Positions 9,753 through 25,945 of a DNA stretch of 64,000 nucleotides are shown in pieces. The notes below the pieces were generated by a model. The model was given only the letters and a program-made list of their open reading frames with translations. It made no database searches and was not told the origin of the DNA. The stretch is from Chamaecrista fasciculata (taxonomy: Eukaryota > Streptophyta > Magnoliopsida > Fabales > Fabaceae). Location of the stretch: positions 100,736 to 164,735 of the forward strand of contig QANZ01027282.1 of NCBI GenBank assembly GCA_003254925.1, given 5' to 3'. The position numbers were made by a program, and so were the translations under genes. The stretch's first letter is position 1; each line of letters starts with the position of its first letter.

Positions 9753-12309
9753 TCATGCTGGAGTACTCTGAAATTTCAGAAAACGAACACACTCCTGCTG
9801 CAACATCTCTCCCCCATGCACTGGATCAAAACTGCACCTGTAGAAACTGATACCACAGAAAAAGGAAAGGGCACCATGTCAGGATGGGGACAATCAAGAT
9901 AACTATATTAAAGGCTTTGAAATGTCCTTTAAAGAGGCAAGAGAAGTAAAATATCGGAAAATAGCACATTGAGTTTAAACAGTTTTTAGGCTAAATGAAA
10001 CAGTAAGAATGAACATAAAGCCAAACTGTACAAAAAAGGGGAAAGGCGTACAAGAATGAACAGTATCATAGTTTACACCTGCAAAGATTGTATGAATTAA
10101 GTTGTTGAAACTTTTGTTGCCACTAACAGTAACTATTAGTTACATATGGGCAGGCATAGCTTAAGATACACACACACACATAAACATACATTTAATTTCA
10201 ATTTTTCTAGATTTTAAAGGGAAAAACAACCAAATTAAGGTGAAACTAACAAAAGGATGAAGTTAAAAAGATAGGCATACCTCCCATTCATGCCAACAAT
10301 GATAACACTGTTCTGAGATCCAAATGCCACGATAAATTGTGTGTTTTCTGGCAAGTGGAACTGAGCAAATGACCATTCTGAACTAAAATATTTTGGTAAA
10401 ACCCCTACAATGTAGTCAGAGATTCAATGAATAGAATAATCAGAACAAACCAGTGTTGAGTGTCTACCATGACAATATACAGTTGTTGAGCTTAACACCA
10501 AGTTTAGAAGCATGAGCTACTTTTGGAAAAGGAAAATCCACACTATTAAATAGAAAGTTTTAAAGTAAGCGAGACACATGTAAGCACAAGTTTGGCTGTT
10601 CCGGAGACCACAAATGTCGATTAGGTGTAAATAAAGTAACTGGCAAATTTTATAAACTTTCAGAAACCAGAAGTTTAATTACATCCAGGTCAATAAATAG
10701 ACATATTTGAACAACTCAGAGTGTAGCCCTATATAAATACTGAATTAGTTATATTGAGATGAATTCTCAAATCTCTAAATTATATTAATTCCAATTGCTC
10801 AGCATTATATTTAAGAAAATGCTTTTTACCTCTCATGAATGACAATGATGAACTGGGGTTGGCACCAGTATTTGGAGAAAGCAAAGCATCTAAGGAGGTT
10901 GAGGAATTCTGATGAAACAGTGACGGCCCTTGAGCAACATTTGATTGGGTCGATGTCTCCTCTCCAACTACTCTGACTCTGAGGCTGAATATATGAACGG
11001 TGCCTTTGTCACTTGATGCTGCCAACCACTGGACATTTGGAGATAATGCAATACTATAGATTTCAGCTCTATCCACCCCTCTTCTTACCTACATGAAAGA
11101 TGGTCACATAGAGTATTAAAAAAAATTTACAGACATAAAAAGAAACTAAGCTTATTAAAGAAAAAATTTCTCCTTTGACGACCTTGGATACAACCTATAA
11201 TTCTTGAGGAGTAAAAGCTTTTCCTACCATAAGACTTGCAAGAAAATCATGTAAAACTGCCAGAATGACTGCTATTAAAGGGATTTCCAATGCAAAATCT
11301 GTGTTGTAAACATGTAGAAGATAATGGTATCATATTATCATATTTTTCTACTGAAAACTTAGCTAAAGAAAAGTTAGTTAACTAGAATAAAGTTTGTAAT
11401 TTGTTTGCATACTGTAAATTGGTTATAGAACAACATGAAAAAAAAAAAAAATAGATAAAATAAAGGAACAAAAAATTCACAACTTAAAGATAGGTCAATA
11501 GTCCAGTAACCTACTTCCTGTAACCGAGTGCCATCCATTGTGTTGAAGATTCTAATCAAAGTGCCCTTTATACTTGCAGTCGCAAGAAGAAGACCATCCA
11601 TCGTCAAAGTACAGCATGCAATTGATGAGTCATGTGCATTGATTAGTTTTATCATATTTAAACCAAAGTGTTCAACTCTGACCTGTCCTCTGTGAAGACC
11701 TGGACAAGCCAAAACAAATGTATTTGGAAGGTATGAAAGAGAGCACAATCCCCTAGCATTAGCCAAAGTCTCAATCTGATGAAGAAGTTTCAAATCCATG
11801 AAGTTATAGACATATATTTTGTGCTCGAGAACTACTACAATTCGATCTCGCCTTAATTTCACAGCACGGATCTCAGACCTAAATGTAAATTCACCAATGC
11901 ACCTGCTCTGATGATCATCCCAGATCATAACTTTATTAGGAGGGTAGTGAGGATTAGCTGGAGCACCAACAAATGCTAGAATGTTGCAGCGGAACAACAT
12001 CTCTACAATTTTAAAGCCACCACTTTTTAAGTCCCGCCTAAAGGTCTCCCTGAAAGGAACAGAATTATAAATTCGAAAGCCATGACTAGTGCCGGCAGCA
12101 AAGCAGCCGTAGTCTTGATTCCAAGATACTGAGAGTAACTCCCCCTCATCTTTGGCATTAATATCTGCATCATCCTGAGGACAATGAGTGGAGGGCCCAA
12201 CACCAGGGGCTTCAAAGTTGCTAATCCATGAAGTCGGACTTATTCCTCGAGGTGTAGAAACGGACGAATTTGTATGGGGTGAGGGCGAAGCTGTAAGCAC
12301 TTGCTGCAT
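9753..12309 (-). CDS. ATG18-type PROPPIN WD-repeat protein (autophagy)
   Basis: Four coding exons on the minus strand: 12309-11515, 11088-10830, 10404-10281, 9846-9753; 423 residues, frame kept at every GT-AG junction. PROPPINs are seven-bladed beta-propellers that bind PI3P/PI(3,5)P2 on autophagic membranes. Seen: the blade-2 segment [13 protein letters not shown], the [16 protein letters not shown] segment, GTLIRIFNT, the lipid-binding RRG at 267-269 ([12 protein letters not shown]), and SFYRCSFDP near the C-terminus. It resembles Arabidopsis ATG18c/d more than ATG18a because of its short N-terminus. Start taken at MQQVLT; an in-frame Met lies 7 codons upstream (12330). A leader exon with a ~1.3-kb intron probably begins near 13700. 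The last exon has two possible acceptors nine bases apart. Confidence 0.9.
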
Positions 12310-12330
12310 TTGATAGCTATAGATGACCAA

Positions 12331-13800
12331 TATGTAGAAACAGAAGTGTCCCCCAGTAAATTTCTGTCATAACAGAAAAAACATTTTTCTGCTGATATAG
12401 CATTAACCAGTCAAAGTAATGCAAAGGAAGGAAATTATAAGCAGCAACTATCCATGGTGACCATTGACCAGTCAAAGTAAACAATTTGGATTAGCAGTCA
12501 GGATTCAACATTTTTATGCTAATCAGACAATATTAAATGTGGCATATTCAACAAGATATCTAGAAATGAGATGTTTTTGAATTCATGTTCTCTTTAAGTG
12601 GTATGAGCATGACACTTAAAAAGTTATTCGAGGTTCTCCAAGGAGAGAGAAATGCCTGCCTCTGGTGTTACATAAAAATCATAACCTATTGTAATTGAAT
12701 TACATATCTCTTGTTGATAATGTAACTATGACACCCGACATACTCAACTATCTTGAATTACGTATATTGGCAGATATATAATGCACAAGAAGGAAGAGGC
12801 ATATGCTTGATAGATATATAGTATTTTCATGATTAAATATAGGGGCAGGCCTATTAAATACAAGGTATGCCAACATAACAAATGCAATCTTTAGAAGAAA
12901 TAAAAGCATGTTTTGCTTGTACTAATGCATCGCCCTGAGTCCCTGACTGCTGAAATTGCGTCCCAAATTCCTATATCCCTATTGCTGTCAGTTGTCTACG
13001 TCTATGTTGATACATAATGGATTCAGAACAATGATCACCATCAAGGTCTTAAAGTGAACGAACATATGCTGTGTGTTCACATACGATTGCAAAACTTGAA
13101 ATTTAGAAAAGCAAACCAAATTATCCCAGAGTGTAAATGACCCTATTCTGAGCATTAAAACTCAATGTGAGGGGACCTTACAAAAAAGAAAGCAAGATGA
13201 CGAATAAACGGCTTAGAAGCACCACTAAAGGCACCATATGTGGATATTCAATATCAGCAATTAAGTGTGAGAAAAAAAAAGTAACCCAAGTCAGCAAACT
13301 ATTATGATGAAATTCAGGGTGGAGGCATTGCGGGTCAAAACTATAACTCAGCAACACTTACTACAAGTAGAAAAATCTTACTCCCCTATCAACGTGTTCT
13401 CGATTTACCAAGCTATATATCTATCCCGTGAGATGTTTCTGAACAAAATAAAGCACACAACCTTAAGTACGAAGGCAGAAGAACTGAGATGTAGCAATCA
13501 AAACCTAGTAAGACATGAAAGAAAAGGATTCATGTCGGGAAGGAACAATGAAAAGAGATCGCGGGGAATGAAAAATTCACTTTCGGGATGTGTGTGAGAA
13601 AGGACAGCATAAAAGTCAATGAAAAACAAATGTAGAGTTATCGTAGAAAGCTTCGTGAATGAAACAGAGTGACAAACCCTTACGAAACGTCTTTAGGCTC
13701 CTGCCGGCGACGAAGTACTTCAGATTGCAATGGTTTTTTGAGGGCAACAATAAGATCCGTCCAGATTCGAGACCATTGATTTAGATGTAGGCGTGAAGGA
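12331..13800 (-). other. Probable 5' leader intron and promoter of ATG18
   Basis: No convincing coding sequence on either strand. The CT/GC-richer patch at about 13680-13790 looks like a leader exon of the minus-strand gene, so most of this stretch would be a leader intron. The 97-codon plus-strand frame at 13304-13597 is not protein-like. Confidence 0.4.
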
Positions 13801-14780
13801 GACGTCTTCCGATATCTTTATTTTTGGTTTTTATTTTTGTTTTGTATATTCTATTAGCTCACTTTATGTATTTTGTTTGATTGGTTGGTTTGTACTTTTT
13901 TTTAAAAAAAAAATTAATATTAATGCGCATACGTGTCTCTATCTTTTCCTTGTTCTCAGAAGGCCTTATTATTTAAGTGGCATCGTTGCATTTTCCAAGT
14001 TAACTGCTATGCTTCAAATCCAAAGTTAAGTGAACATAAAGCTGACCCCATGACTTGCCCACTTGCCCAAGAAATATAAGCCAAAAATGAGAACTGGAGT
14101 GGTTTTTAGTTTACCCTAGAGATGGATTTTGGTAGTTGTTTTGTTCTATTTTAACATCTTCATCTTACTTTAGAATATGAAAAAAGTACTTAAGTTATGA
14201 ACAGTTATAACTATTATAAATATAAATTATATTTTGCTTGAAAATTGTTAAAAATAAAATTGTACATCTTTAGCCATAAAAAACGTCATTCAGACTCATT
14301 CCTACATCCTTATCCTTTCTTATTTTATATTATATTAAGCCTATTATAACAATAATGAAGATAAGCATGTCATCAAAACCGTCCAAATTAAATTTCTTGC
14401 CAGATAACGATTCAGTTGACACACTTACACTAGGCTATGAATGAACTAGTACAGAAATAAAAAAAATTGAAAGAATGGAAGATGGAGATGAAATTAAGAG
14501 GCATGTAACATTATGAAGAAAATTTGTATTCAACATAATGTTTGACAATCGAGGAATATTTGGTTAGTGGATGCTGCAGTTTCTGAATATCAGGCAGCCG
14601 AGTGATGAAGCCCTTTGTACATATGAACAGACAACTTAGGTACACGTGATTGAGCCATAATAGCTACACGATGCTTCCCTCGAAGTTTTTCCAATAAATC
14701 AACCAAATCAGAATACTAAAAATGAAGTTCCTAGGAAAATAATGACTCAAAGTGTTTGATCCGACCCAAAATATTTGGGT
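13801..14780. other. Intergenic between ATG18 and the RING gene
   Basis: AT-rich, nothing recognised. It should contain the ATG18 promoter (left) and the 3' untranslated region of the RING gene (right, about 14550-14780). Confidence 0.4.
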
Positions 14781-17277
14781 TTAAAACAACTGGAAGATCA
14801 GACTGGTTGATCCATCCCCAAATGTCCGAAGATCAGCAGGTTTCACTAATGCCCTGCATAGGGGACAAGTTCTTTCTCTCTCAAACCTGAAAATCAAATG
14901 TGTCCTTGTGAGTCAAAAGAAAAGTATTCATAAAAAATGATCATATGAGCAAACCAGAATACAATTCTGCAATGTCCCTTGTAAAAAGTCAAAATAGTAG
15001 ATGGAAACAAAGGCTTTATGTTCCCTATTATAGATAATTTATATATCGAAATATTTCTCAGTGGCAAGAATAAACAGTTATATACTTATATATTAAAGTT
15101 TTGTAGTCATTGAGAGGAAAACCAGAACTTCTGGCAAAAAGCAGGTTAAAACCTTACAGCACTTGGATGCATGCCAAGAAAAAAAAAATTAAGAACCAAG
15201 CGCTTTTAAAATAATTTTTGTACAGGCATTTTCATGTATTAGAATGCACTTTCCAGCAAAGAGTCATTCTCTAAAAGTATAATGTTGTTGCTTCAAGGGT
15301 AAATCTCTCTTTTCTAATAACTCTCTCTTATCCAAGGACATTGAAAAACCAAGGGTTTCAACTTTCAACGATCAAAGGTTACATTTTTATGTAGACCAAA
15401 TCAATTTTCTGAGATTATTCCAAAGAAAATTATAATACATCACTGGAAAATTTGGCAAACATAAGGAACTTGCGTGAACTACTAAAGGCTTATTTCTTGC
15501 CTATACTAACAATAATATTTTGGTGTTTGGCTTTAAAAAGCTACAGCCTATCAATTGGCTTCAATTTAATGTCATGAGAAAATGCCATTTAGAATTTCCA
15601 GATGAAGAACAAGGTTATAGAACTGACCATTCTGAGACACACTCCTCACAGAAAATGTGTTTACAGCGCAACAGGATAGGAGCATGCATCTTCTCCTGGC
15701 ATATAGCACATAGGTCACCTGCAGCATTTACCTGCATTCAGAAGAAAAAAAATTAATAAAAGGTTTGCTTCCTCTAGGAAATATCTGTATATATATATGA
15801 CAGTCTAGGTTTTTACTTTCACAATAACTTCCACATCCCAAAATCAAAGTACACGACAAATACATACATATATATATACACACTCTTTTTAGAACCCAAA
15901 GCAGCTTAAAATATAAGCAATATAAGAAAAAAAAAAGTTTAACTTCATGCTTTTCTCCCCTGACTTGCTTGGAAGAGTGTTCAGAGTTTTGAAGAATCAT
16001 GAGAACAAGCAAGATTGTTAGGTTCAATAGTATTAACAATTTCAACAGAAATCCTCTTACTTTATGGGGCCTATTTTTGGGCTGGGGTAATTATTTAACC
16101 AATCATGAGAAGACTAACTGACAACTATTTATTAATTTTTCAAAAAACAATTACTGGGGGACACAAGTCATTTTCTTATGTATTCTCTATAGTTTGCATA
16201 CACAGCTTCCCATATATTTTATAAATTTGCATGCATAGAAAGCTAAAAAAACTACAATTTCCAGACAAAATGGCATAACATTGGATCTCCAATTTCTAAT
16301 GTCTCCCTCGATGGATGAAATGACAAATCAAAACATTGTAATAAAGGAAATAATGGTGTTAATTACGATTGCAACTAGTCAGCTTCAAACTTTACTAAAA
16401 CAATTTACAGAAATTGGTTATTTACCTGCTCCACCGTAGCACAAACCCCATAGTGAACTTCCTTTCTTGATAATGCTTTTAAGGCAATAAAGAAACATTG
16501 GACCTATCAAATAAACAGAAGATTGAAGAATGAAAATAATTTAGAGTCATAAAGAAATAAATTAAAATACAGAACAAAAATCCCAATCTCAATTAATGAA
16601 ATAAAATACCTTCTCAACAACAGATGTTAGCTTGAAGGTTAAGTACAACCCTGTAGTCAGTGATGAAAAGAGACTTCCATAATCCTTGTTTAGGAAAAAC
16701 CGATACCAAACTGGTGTTGGCAACAAGGCACGATACAACAGTAGTGTGTACTCAACCAAAGTTAATATTTGACCCTTCAAATAAACAAATCACTGTCAGA
16801 ACATTGTTGGAGGGGATGTGAACTTGAAAAAACCATTCTTGCTAAAAAAAATAGTAAGAAAGCTAAGCTTCTAATCACCTGCCGACGGAAGCTATGACCT
16901 CTTCCATTTTTAAAATATATAAGTAGCAAACACTTGAAAGACATTGTGGCTTGCCGTACCAGTGTATCTGAAAGTCATTTATATAGTGAGTTAATTAACA
17001 TTCATACCAAAAACAAACTTGCATGACACTGAAAAGAGAAACAACCAAGACAACAATAAAACACATTAAGAAATTGCTCATTATCACATAGCAGACCAAA
17101 TTTTAAACATGGAGCATGCAAGTGTGAAATTGATTGTATCTTTTAAAAGAAAAAAAACTATACTGCTACTATGACCAGACTTGGATAAAATTGATTGTAT
17201 CTTTGCTATCAAGTTCTTCAATTAAAAAAAAGTGTGAAGAAAGTTTTTCAAAAGACTCAATCATATTGTGCTGAGTT

Positions 17278-17314
<37 letters not shown>

Positions 17315-19458
17315 CCTGTTGTGATTAGTAAACATGATAACACAAGATTTAAAAATCATACTTCAAGTTTTTCCCATACAAGTAATGAGTACTTCAACTC
17401 ATGCATTTCTAAGTCAACTATTCGATTTTCATCTATAATGCTTACTTTTGATTACTTCAGTTACTAGAGAGCTGAGTTTCAATCTTAATTATGTAGCATG
17501 AATAAACATTTCATGCCTACGTGAAGATAGTAATATCTAACAAAACGTAATAACTTCATATAATTAAAATTGAAATCCATACCATTAACCAAAATGATGA
17601 ATATTGCATGCCAGAAACGAGGTGCTGCTTTGGGAGGAAGCATGACCAGTGGGTATAAAAGGTCATCGTTTTGATACCACCAGTAAATGCATACCACTTG
17701 GAGCATGAAGGCAATAGAGATACTGACAAGAACAGAGACTTTTCTATCTCCCTGAAGGGGGGGAAAAAAACTTGCATTTAGCCTCTTGTGTTACAAGTAG
17801 TTACTTAGTTTAGAGATGGAAAATAACTAGCAAAATTCTGAGTATAGCACCTTAAGGGCTGTCTGTCTCTTGACAATTTCATTTGACTTGAACATCACAG
17901 CTGAGATCCAAATTGTTACAAAGAAACCTGCAAGTTATCACAAATGCACGTTATCAACCTTGGAGGCAAGAATCAAAAGTACGCAGTCAGAGGAAACTAA
18001 AAACAAACAAGAAAAACAGCTTACTCTAAATCATATCATGTAAAGATCAACAGTAAAACTTAATCACATTGTTTATTTTCCTACTTAGAAAGTAATAATA
18101 AAGATGTGAAGGAAAAGAGTAACGGCAACCTCACAAGGAAGAAAGTAAGATAAGCATACTGATGTTCATTAAACAAGGATTATTGTTATCCACTAAGAAT
18201 TAATTAAATAAAACAATAAGTGAAAGTTATTATTGATTTAAGTCTACCAACTTCTGTTTTCTTTGCCTTATGGAAAAAGCTGCAATTTCCATCCCCCTCC
18301 CTTCCTCCCTTTCCCCCTTCCTTCAATGAGAACACGTACTGCGGGCCAAACTAACATTGTTTAGTTGCAAATGCAACTAAAAGGAGAAACTAAACAAGGT
18401 AGTAACACCAAAAATAAACCTAGATACAACAGGTAATACAGATATTAGTCAACAATTTTTAAGCTTCCATCCCTTCAAAGGCTATGCAGCCTTTCTGTTA
18501 CCTACAATTATTTCACCAAGCAAATACAGAAAAAAGTAAGAACAAAGAAGTCATAGATTTCAATAATATTAAGAACCCCATGCCAAAATGCATAATTCAC
18601 TGAATAAGTCAAGATCCATGTTCAGCTATATATTGTCCGTCAGTCACTATTTGTTTTACAATTGGACAAGACAATCAATAATAAGTAGAACGAAAACAAG
18701 AACGCACACACATCGTGCAGCTAAAATTAACATCAGAGAGACAAAGAGGATGAACTATAAATAATACCTTGCAAATGCTGCCGAATGAACACAACCAACA
18801 ACAATAGCGAGAAGGGAAGAATCTGCTCAATCCATTTCGCAACCTGCTGAATATCATATCTCTGGTAAGACGATGAATCCCTGGTGTTACTTTCCAAGCC
18901 ATTCCCACCAGCATCCTCATCAACTTGTCCACTACCGGCCAAAGGCGATGATGAAGACACTAGAGGAACTCTCTCACTGACCCTAATTCCACTGCTACTC
19001 TCTTCATCATCCTCCTCCAATGCGGGCCCTCCACCTCTGTTTCTCATCAAATCATCATCGTCAGGCTGATTTTGGGACGGTAAAGAGACAGAACCTAACC
19101 CTACGTTTCTATCTTGTTCTCCAGCTCCAATAATACGTATCGCAACTTCGCCAGTACTGCTATTGATGTTGCCGCTGCAAGCAGTTCCAGCAGCAGGATC
19201 AAGTGATCGATTTTGAAGGTGAGGTCGAAATTCAGAAGCAGCAACTTCGTCGTCGGAAATCAGAGCCTCAGAATCGTGTACTGATGAGTTTGAGCGCAGA
19301 ATACCCGTGTAATCCAGTAAAAAGGAAAGAGGAGAACGGAATGGGCTGACAGAAGGCAAACGCATCCCATACCACGTCTCAATACTGGCACTGCCAGATG
19401 ATGATGATGAAGAAGTGGCGTATTGATCTGTATTAGTCCCCGGTGTTTCCATCCTCAA
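14781..19458 (-). CDS. Membrane-bound RING E3 ubiquitin ligase, RNFT1/RNFT2-like
   Basis: Eight coding exons on the minus strand: 19458-18768, 17927-17851, 17751-17583, 16967-16879, 16774-16610, 16503-16426, 15731-15628, 14886-14781; 492 residues with frame kept throughout. Residues 1-210 are low-complexity and Ser/Asp/Glu-rich, probably cytosolic. Hydrophobic segments follow ([50 protein letters not shown] and others), indicating a multi-pass, probably ER, protein. At the C-terminus is a C3HC4 RING: C431-x2-C434, C446-x-H448-x2-C451-x2-C454, C465-x2-C468, ending [12 protein letters not shown]. This layout matches RNFT-type transmembrane ligases of ER quality control. METPG at 19452 is an alternative start. 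A leader exon ending about 19712 seems likely. Substrates unknown. Confidence 0.88.
17282..17312. repeat. (AT)n microsatellite in a RING-gene intron
   Basis: About 15 AT dinucleotides between exons 3 and 4 of the RNFT-like gene. Confidence 0.9.
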
Positions 19459-20225
19459 CCAGAAATTTCAAACCCTAATCCTCTCCCTTTTATCTCGTGA
19501 TTATCTTTCTTATTTTCCCACTAAATTCTACTTTTGGGGTTTTTCTCCCGAATGATCACGGGTACACAAAAATAATTTTTTTTTACTCTGAAAAGAAAGC
19601 AAAATTTAATGTGAGACACAGAATACTAAAAACTCAAAAAAAAAAATTATAAATATCTACAAAAACCAAACCGAAAAAATGGAAGCAGTAAATGAAGAAG
19701 GCGTGCATTACCTGACATATTAAGCAAAAGAATCAAAGAATGAAAAACAGCTGTGACGCATTGAAACTCCGGGAGCTGAATTAGATTTTAAGGTGAAGCA
19801 GGAAAAGTGGGAGAAGAAGAAGAAGAAAAGAAAGAGGCGAAAAGTCAAAGTCAGGGAGCTGTGAAACCTTCTCTTCCCTTTCCTCTTTCTTTTTTTAAAA
19901 AATTAATTTTGGACGTATATCTGTTTAGGGTTCCGTGTTTCCGCGCGTGAGAGAGATGAAGAAGAAGGAGGGAAAATAATCAATGTCCGTCGGCAAGGTG
20001 GGAAGATAAGGAAACGCGTTTAAACAGATATTTCAGAGGTTCTTTTCTTCACTTCGCCATTCCAGCGAATGAAAAGGCCATCACCCTCCTCTCTCTTACC
20101 TTTTCTTTCTTTCTTTCTTTCTTGCAGTTTTTCTTTTCTTTTTATTTTTGGGTTTGTTTGCTTCGGTGTTACGTTTTGATTATTCAGACACTCATAACAA
20201 CTTATCAATTGATTAACTGAAATGT
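19459..20225 (-). other. Leader, leader intron and promoter of the RING gene
   Basis: An AAACCCTAA motif lies at about 19471, just upstream of the start. A probable leader exon (about 19712-19880) has a donor read as CAG then GTAATG on the minus strand. Short TTTC microsatellite at about 20106-20123. No extra gene. Confidence 0.4.
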
Positions 20226-22207
20226 AATGATAATATATTTGTTCAGGGTATTGTTGACTACGTGGATTAGGTATAGTTTAATCATTCATATGAATATTAA
20301 AAATCAGCTGGTGGGTCTTATAAAAATAGTAAATTACAATTGTCTATTATTTTGTCATATTATTAACAATTGCGTTGGAACAAAAATATCAATATTTTTG
20401 TGCGGACTTTGGTGTCCCCGATGGTAGTGACAGCGACAAGCCGTTTTGCCACTATTTTTTATTTATTTATTTATTTATTTTTTGGTTTAGAGTGGCTCTT
20501 TGATGAAGGTTATCACTATTCACTCTCATCAGTATGATTATCAGTATCACTCACACAACCAGCAAATTGACCAGGAAGAAAAGAAAAGAAAAAGAGAAAC
20601 AAATAATAGTGACAAATAAAATATTGACAAATTTGCCAACTTGATATAGTGGATGCTATTTTTTAGAAACTCTATTCATATAATTATTCTATCTTAATTA
20701 TAAAATTAAATTGTAATAAATTTGTACACTTTTTTAAAACAACAAAGAATACAAATAATTATATCTTTTAATTTTCTATTACTTTATCTGCATTTTGACT
20801 TTTTCCAATATATAATTTATTTTATAATTATTATACAACAATTAATACGTTAAAATATATATACTATATATTGTGTAAGGATTCATATCTAATTTAATCC
20901 ATATGATATATATAAGATATAAATAAACAAATTACTCATGAATAAAGTAATCGTGAAATAACAAATATGGACCCTCTCTTTCATATATTCCTTCAATTTC
21001 GGATGACCCCAGAGGGACCTTTCATATTCCTTCATAACTACCTCTATATTCTTCTCTAACTTCCTCCATACTTTCTCAATTTTGCTTAAAAGTCCCATGA
21101 TACCCTAATATATACACAAATAAATTTATATTTTTCATAATTTTATAAATATACCATGAAATTGATATGATGTGAAATTGTTTAGTTTATCTTACCGCGA
21201 AATGTGTAATTATATAATATTCTGAACCTTTTTAATTACTAGTTTATCTTCAAACATCCTGTTACTTTCAACGTAATATCCTGATTACCTTATATATCTT
21301 CAATATTTTTTGTCGTGTTACAATAATAAATATATTATACCAATAGACAATATATATTGCAACAAATTAATAGTTTTTTTGTAATGGAACAAATTATAGC
21401 TAGGAAGGAAGTGACATGGATTAAACATAACATCTTATAGTTCTGACTAACCAACGTAATGATACATGATAATTGATAATACACAAAACACCCTCTTAAT
21501 TATGTACATATTGTATGCAAAATAAATAGAAGCGTCACTTACATATTATGTCTCACTGTGTCTGAGAGTCCCACTTCACATCTAAAATGATTCATACATC
21601 ATAAGTTTCGTTTTTTGTTTGTTGTTTTGAAAGTGGTTAAAAAAAAAATGTGGAATTAATAACTAATAACATGGATGATTAAAAAAAAAGGTAGGAGCGA
21701 TGTATTGGAGATGCTGAGTTCTCCCTCAAATTCTTCTTTCTCATAGTTTGTGAAACTCTCTTAATACATAAAATAAGAAGGAATAAAAAGTATATATAAA
21801 TATATAAGGGTCGAATTATAAAGAGCAAAACCTTCCCATAATATATAATTACCAAAAAAAAAATAGCAGGAGGAGTGTACGGGAGAGTGGAGACCAGCAA
21901 TAAAATGGCCCCAAATCATGACAGTTGATAGTGTTTTTTTTTTTAGGGTAAAATTATAAGAGAGTGTTTTATCTTAACCATGCTTCTGCTTCTATTTTTA
22001 ATTGACAAGCAAATCAGTACTCATGCTAATTTCTTAGAGGATGTAGTTAATGTGTTCACTATAATTGATGTCGAATGAATCTAATATGTAGTGTCATAAG
22101 ATATTGCATGCATTGTTTAATAGTAAAGAACTTGCTTCTAGTGAAGGAGAATTTACGATGCCAACAAATGTATTCTATTAATTATGAGGTTAGTCTATGA
22201 TGCAAAA
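20226..22207. other. AT-rich intergenic DNA
   Basis: Contains a TTTA microsatellite (about 20456-20480) and otherwise only AT-rich sequence. A 69-codon minus-strand frame at 20889-21098 starts MGLLSKIEKVWRKLEKNI and is charged and helix-like for about 43 residues, then turns hydrophobic. I do not recognise it, and it could be chance or an exon remnant. Confidence 0.35.
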
Positions 22208-22418
22208 TTCTGTTTTAAGGGCATGAGATGCAATGAATCATGAGCTAATAAGATTATGACACATGGAAGGGTAAGAAATTTAATACTAAAAAATAATAGA
22301 AAAAATAATTTTTTAACAAATCAAAACTGTGTATGGAGTCACATCACCAACTAATCCTTCCATGTGTCACAATATTGTTGACTCATAATTCATTGCATCT
22401 CATACATCTAAAACAAAC
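22208..22418. mobile_element. MITE-like inverted repeat
   Basis: The left arm (about 22208-22270) has GAGATGCAATGAATCATGAG and GACACATGGAAGG. The right arm (about 22360-22418) holds their reverse complements (CTCATAATTCATTGCATCTC and CCTTCCATGTGTC). A short AT-rich loop separates the arms, with no coding sequence. The total of about 210 bp is typical of a miniature transposon; family not assigned. Confidence 0.7.
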
Positions 22419-23205
22419 TTTACATGTCTGAGAAACAAATATATATGTTAATAGAGTTCAGGATCTTGCTTGACTACTTAGAGTGGTTCTGATAAAGGAT
22501 AAAGGAGGTGGATCATCCTTTTCAGCTGTAGGCCAGGTTTATCCTCATGCTTTTGTAGATATTTTCATGTTCAGGGATTATAGTGTATATTTACCCAGGG
22601 AGATCTATGATGTTGTTGCTATGTTACGTTATATTGTAGATCTTTTGTAGGGACTCTTTCTCTTGTAATGTGTTATTCTTTCATTGAAAAAAAAAGTAAA
22701 GAACTTAGAGTGATATTGTTTGTTATTTTTTGTAAGACATGTTTACACTAGCTAGGTGTATTTCTTAAAATAACAAATTGGTAAGATGTCTCAATTAGTG
22801 TATTCAAAATAAATTCAAAATTCATATTAAAGCTTAATATTAATTAAATATCTTTATTATTAAACTGACATTAAAATTTTAAATTAATTCAACGGGACAT
22901 AATTTCTTCAACAAAGGAAACGCGTTGAAATTTCAAGAAAAACACTTTTTAATATTTGAAAGAACTAAAATTTAAAATTATAGTTGAATGGTAAAGGACA
23001 CTTTCTTTTCATAAAAAAAAAGTTAATTTTATTGACAATACAGAATAAGAAATGAAAATTTTTTATAATACATGTAAAATGTTAAAGGATCTAAGAGTAA
23101 TTCTCAAAATAAAAGTGTATCCTTAATAGTTTACTCAAAATTTGCAATTTGTTGGGAATTTGTGATTGTATTTTTTTTTTGTTTGACCTGATTGTTTTGG
23201 GTCTT
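22419..23205. other. Intergenic upstream of RPL10
   Basis: AT-rich. A stretch at about 22480-22690 (GGTGGATCATCC ... CATTG then a run of A) is less AT-rich and ends in poly-A, so it may be a retroposed 3' end, but I do not recognise the source. Confidence 0.3.
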
Positions 23206-23211
23206 ACTGAC

Positions 23212-23369
23212 GGCCCAACTAGTTAAAGCCAATATAGCCTACAAAAGTGAAAACAGAATAGAAGTTTGACAAAAAAAAAAACTAAAGCCCATTATTTGAG
23301 AGGTTGGGCATTTAAGAAGGCAAAGCTCTAAGCGACTCGCGCTATATATATACCATCCATTTAGGGTTT
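23212..23369 (+). promoter_or_regulatory. RPL10 promoter: site II motifs, TATA, telo-box
   Basis: Site II motifs (TGGGCC/T) are present as GGCCCA at 23212-23217 and AGCCCA at 23286-23291. A TATATATA run begins at about 23343, and a telo-box (AAACCCTA, as TAGGGTTT) sits at 23362-23369. Site II plus telo-box is the known arrangement of growth-regulated plant ribosomal protein genes, and it fits the gene directly downstream. Confidence 0.65.
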
Positions 23370-23420
23370 TCCATTTCCCTGCATAGTGCAAACGCAAGGC
23401 GTCAACAGGGAGCAGTCGCC

Positions 23421-25945
<2,525 letters not shown>

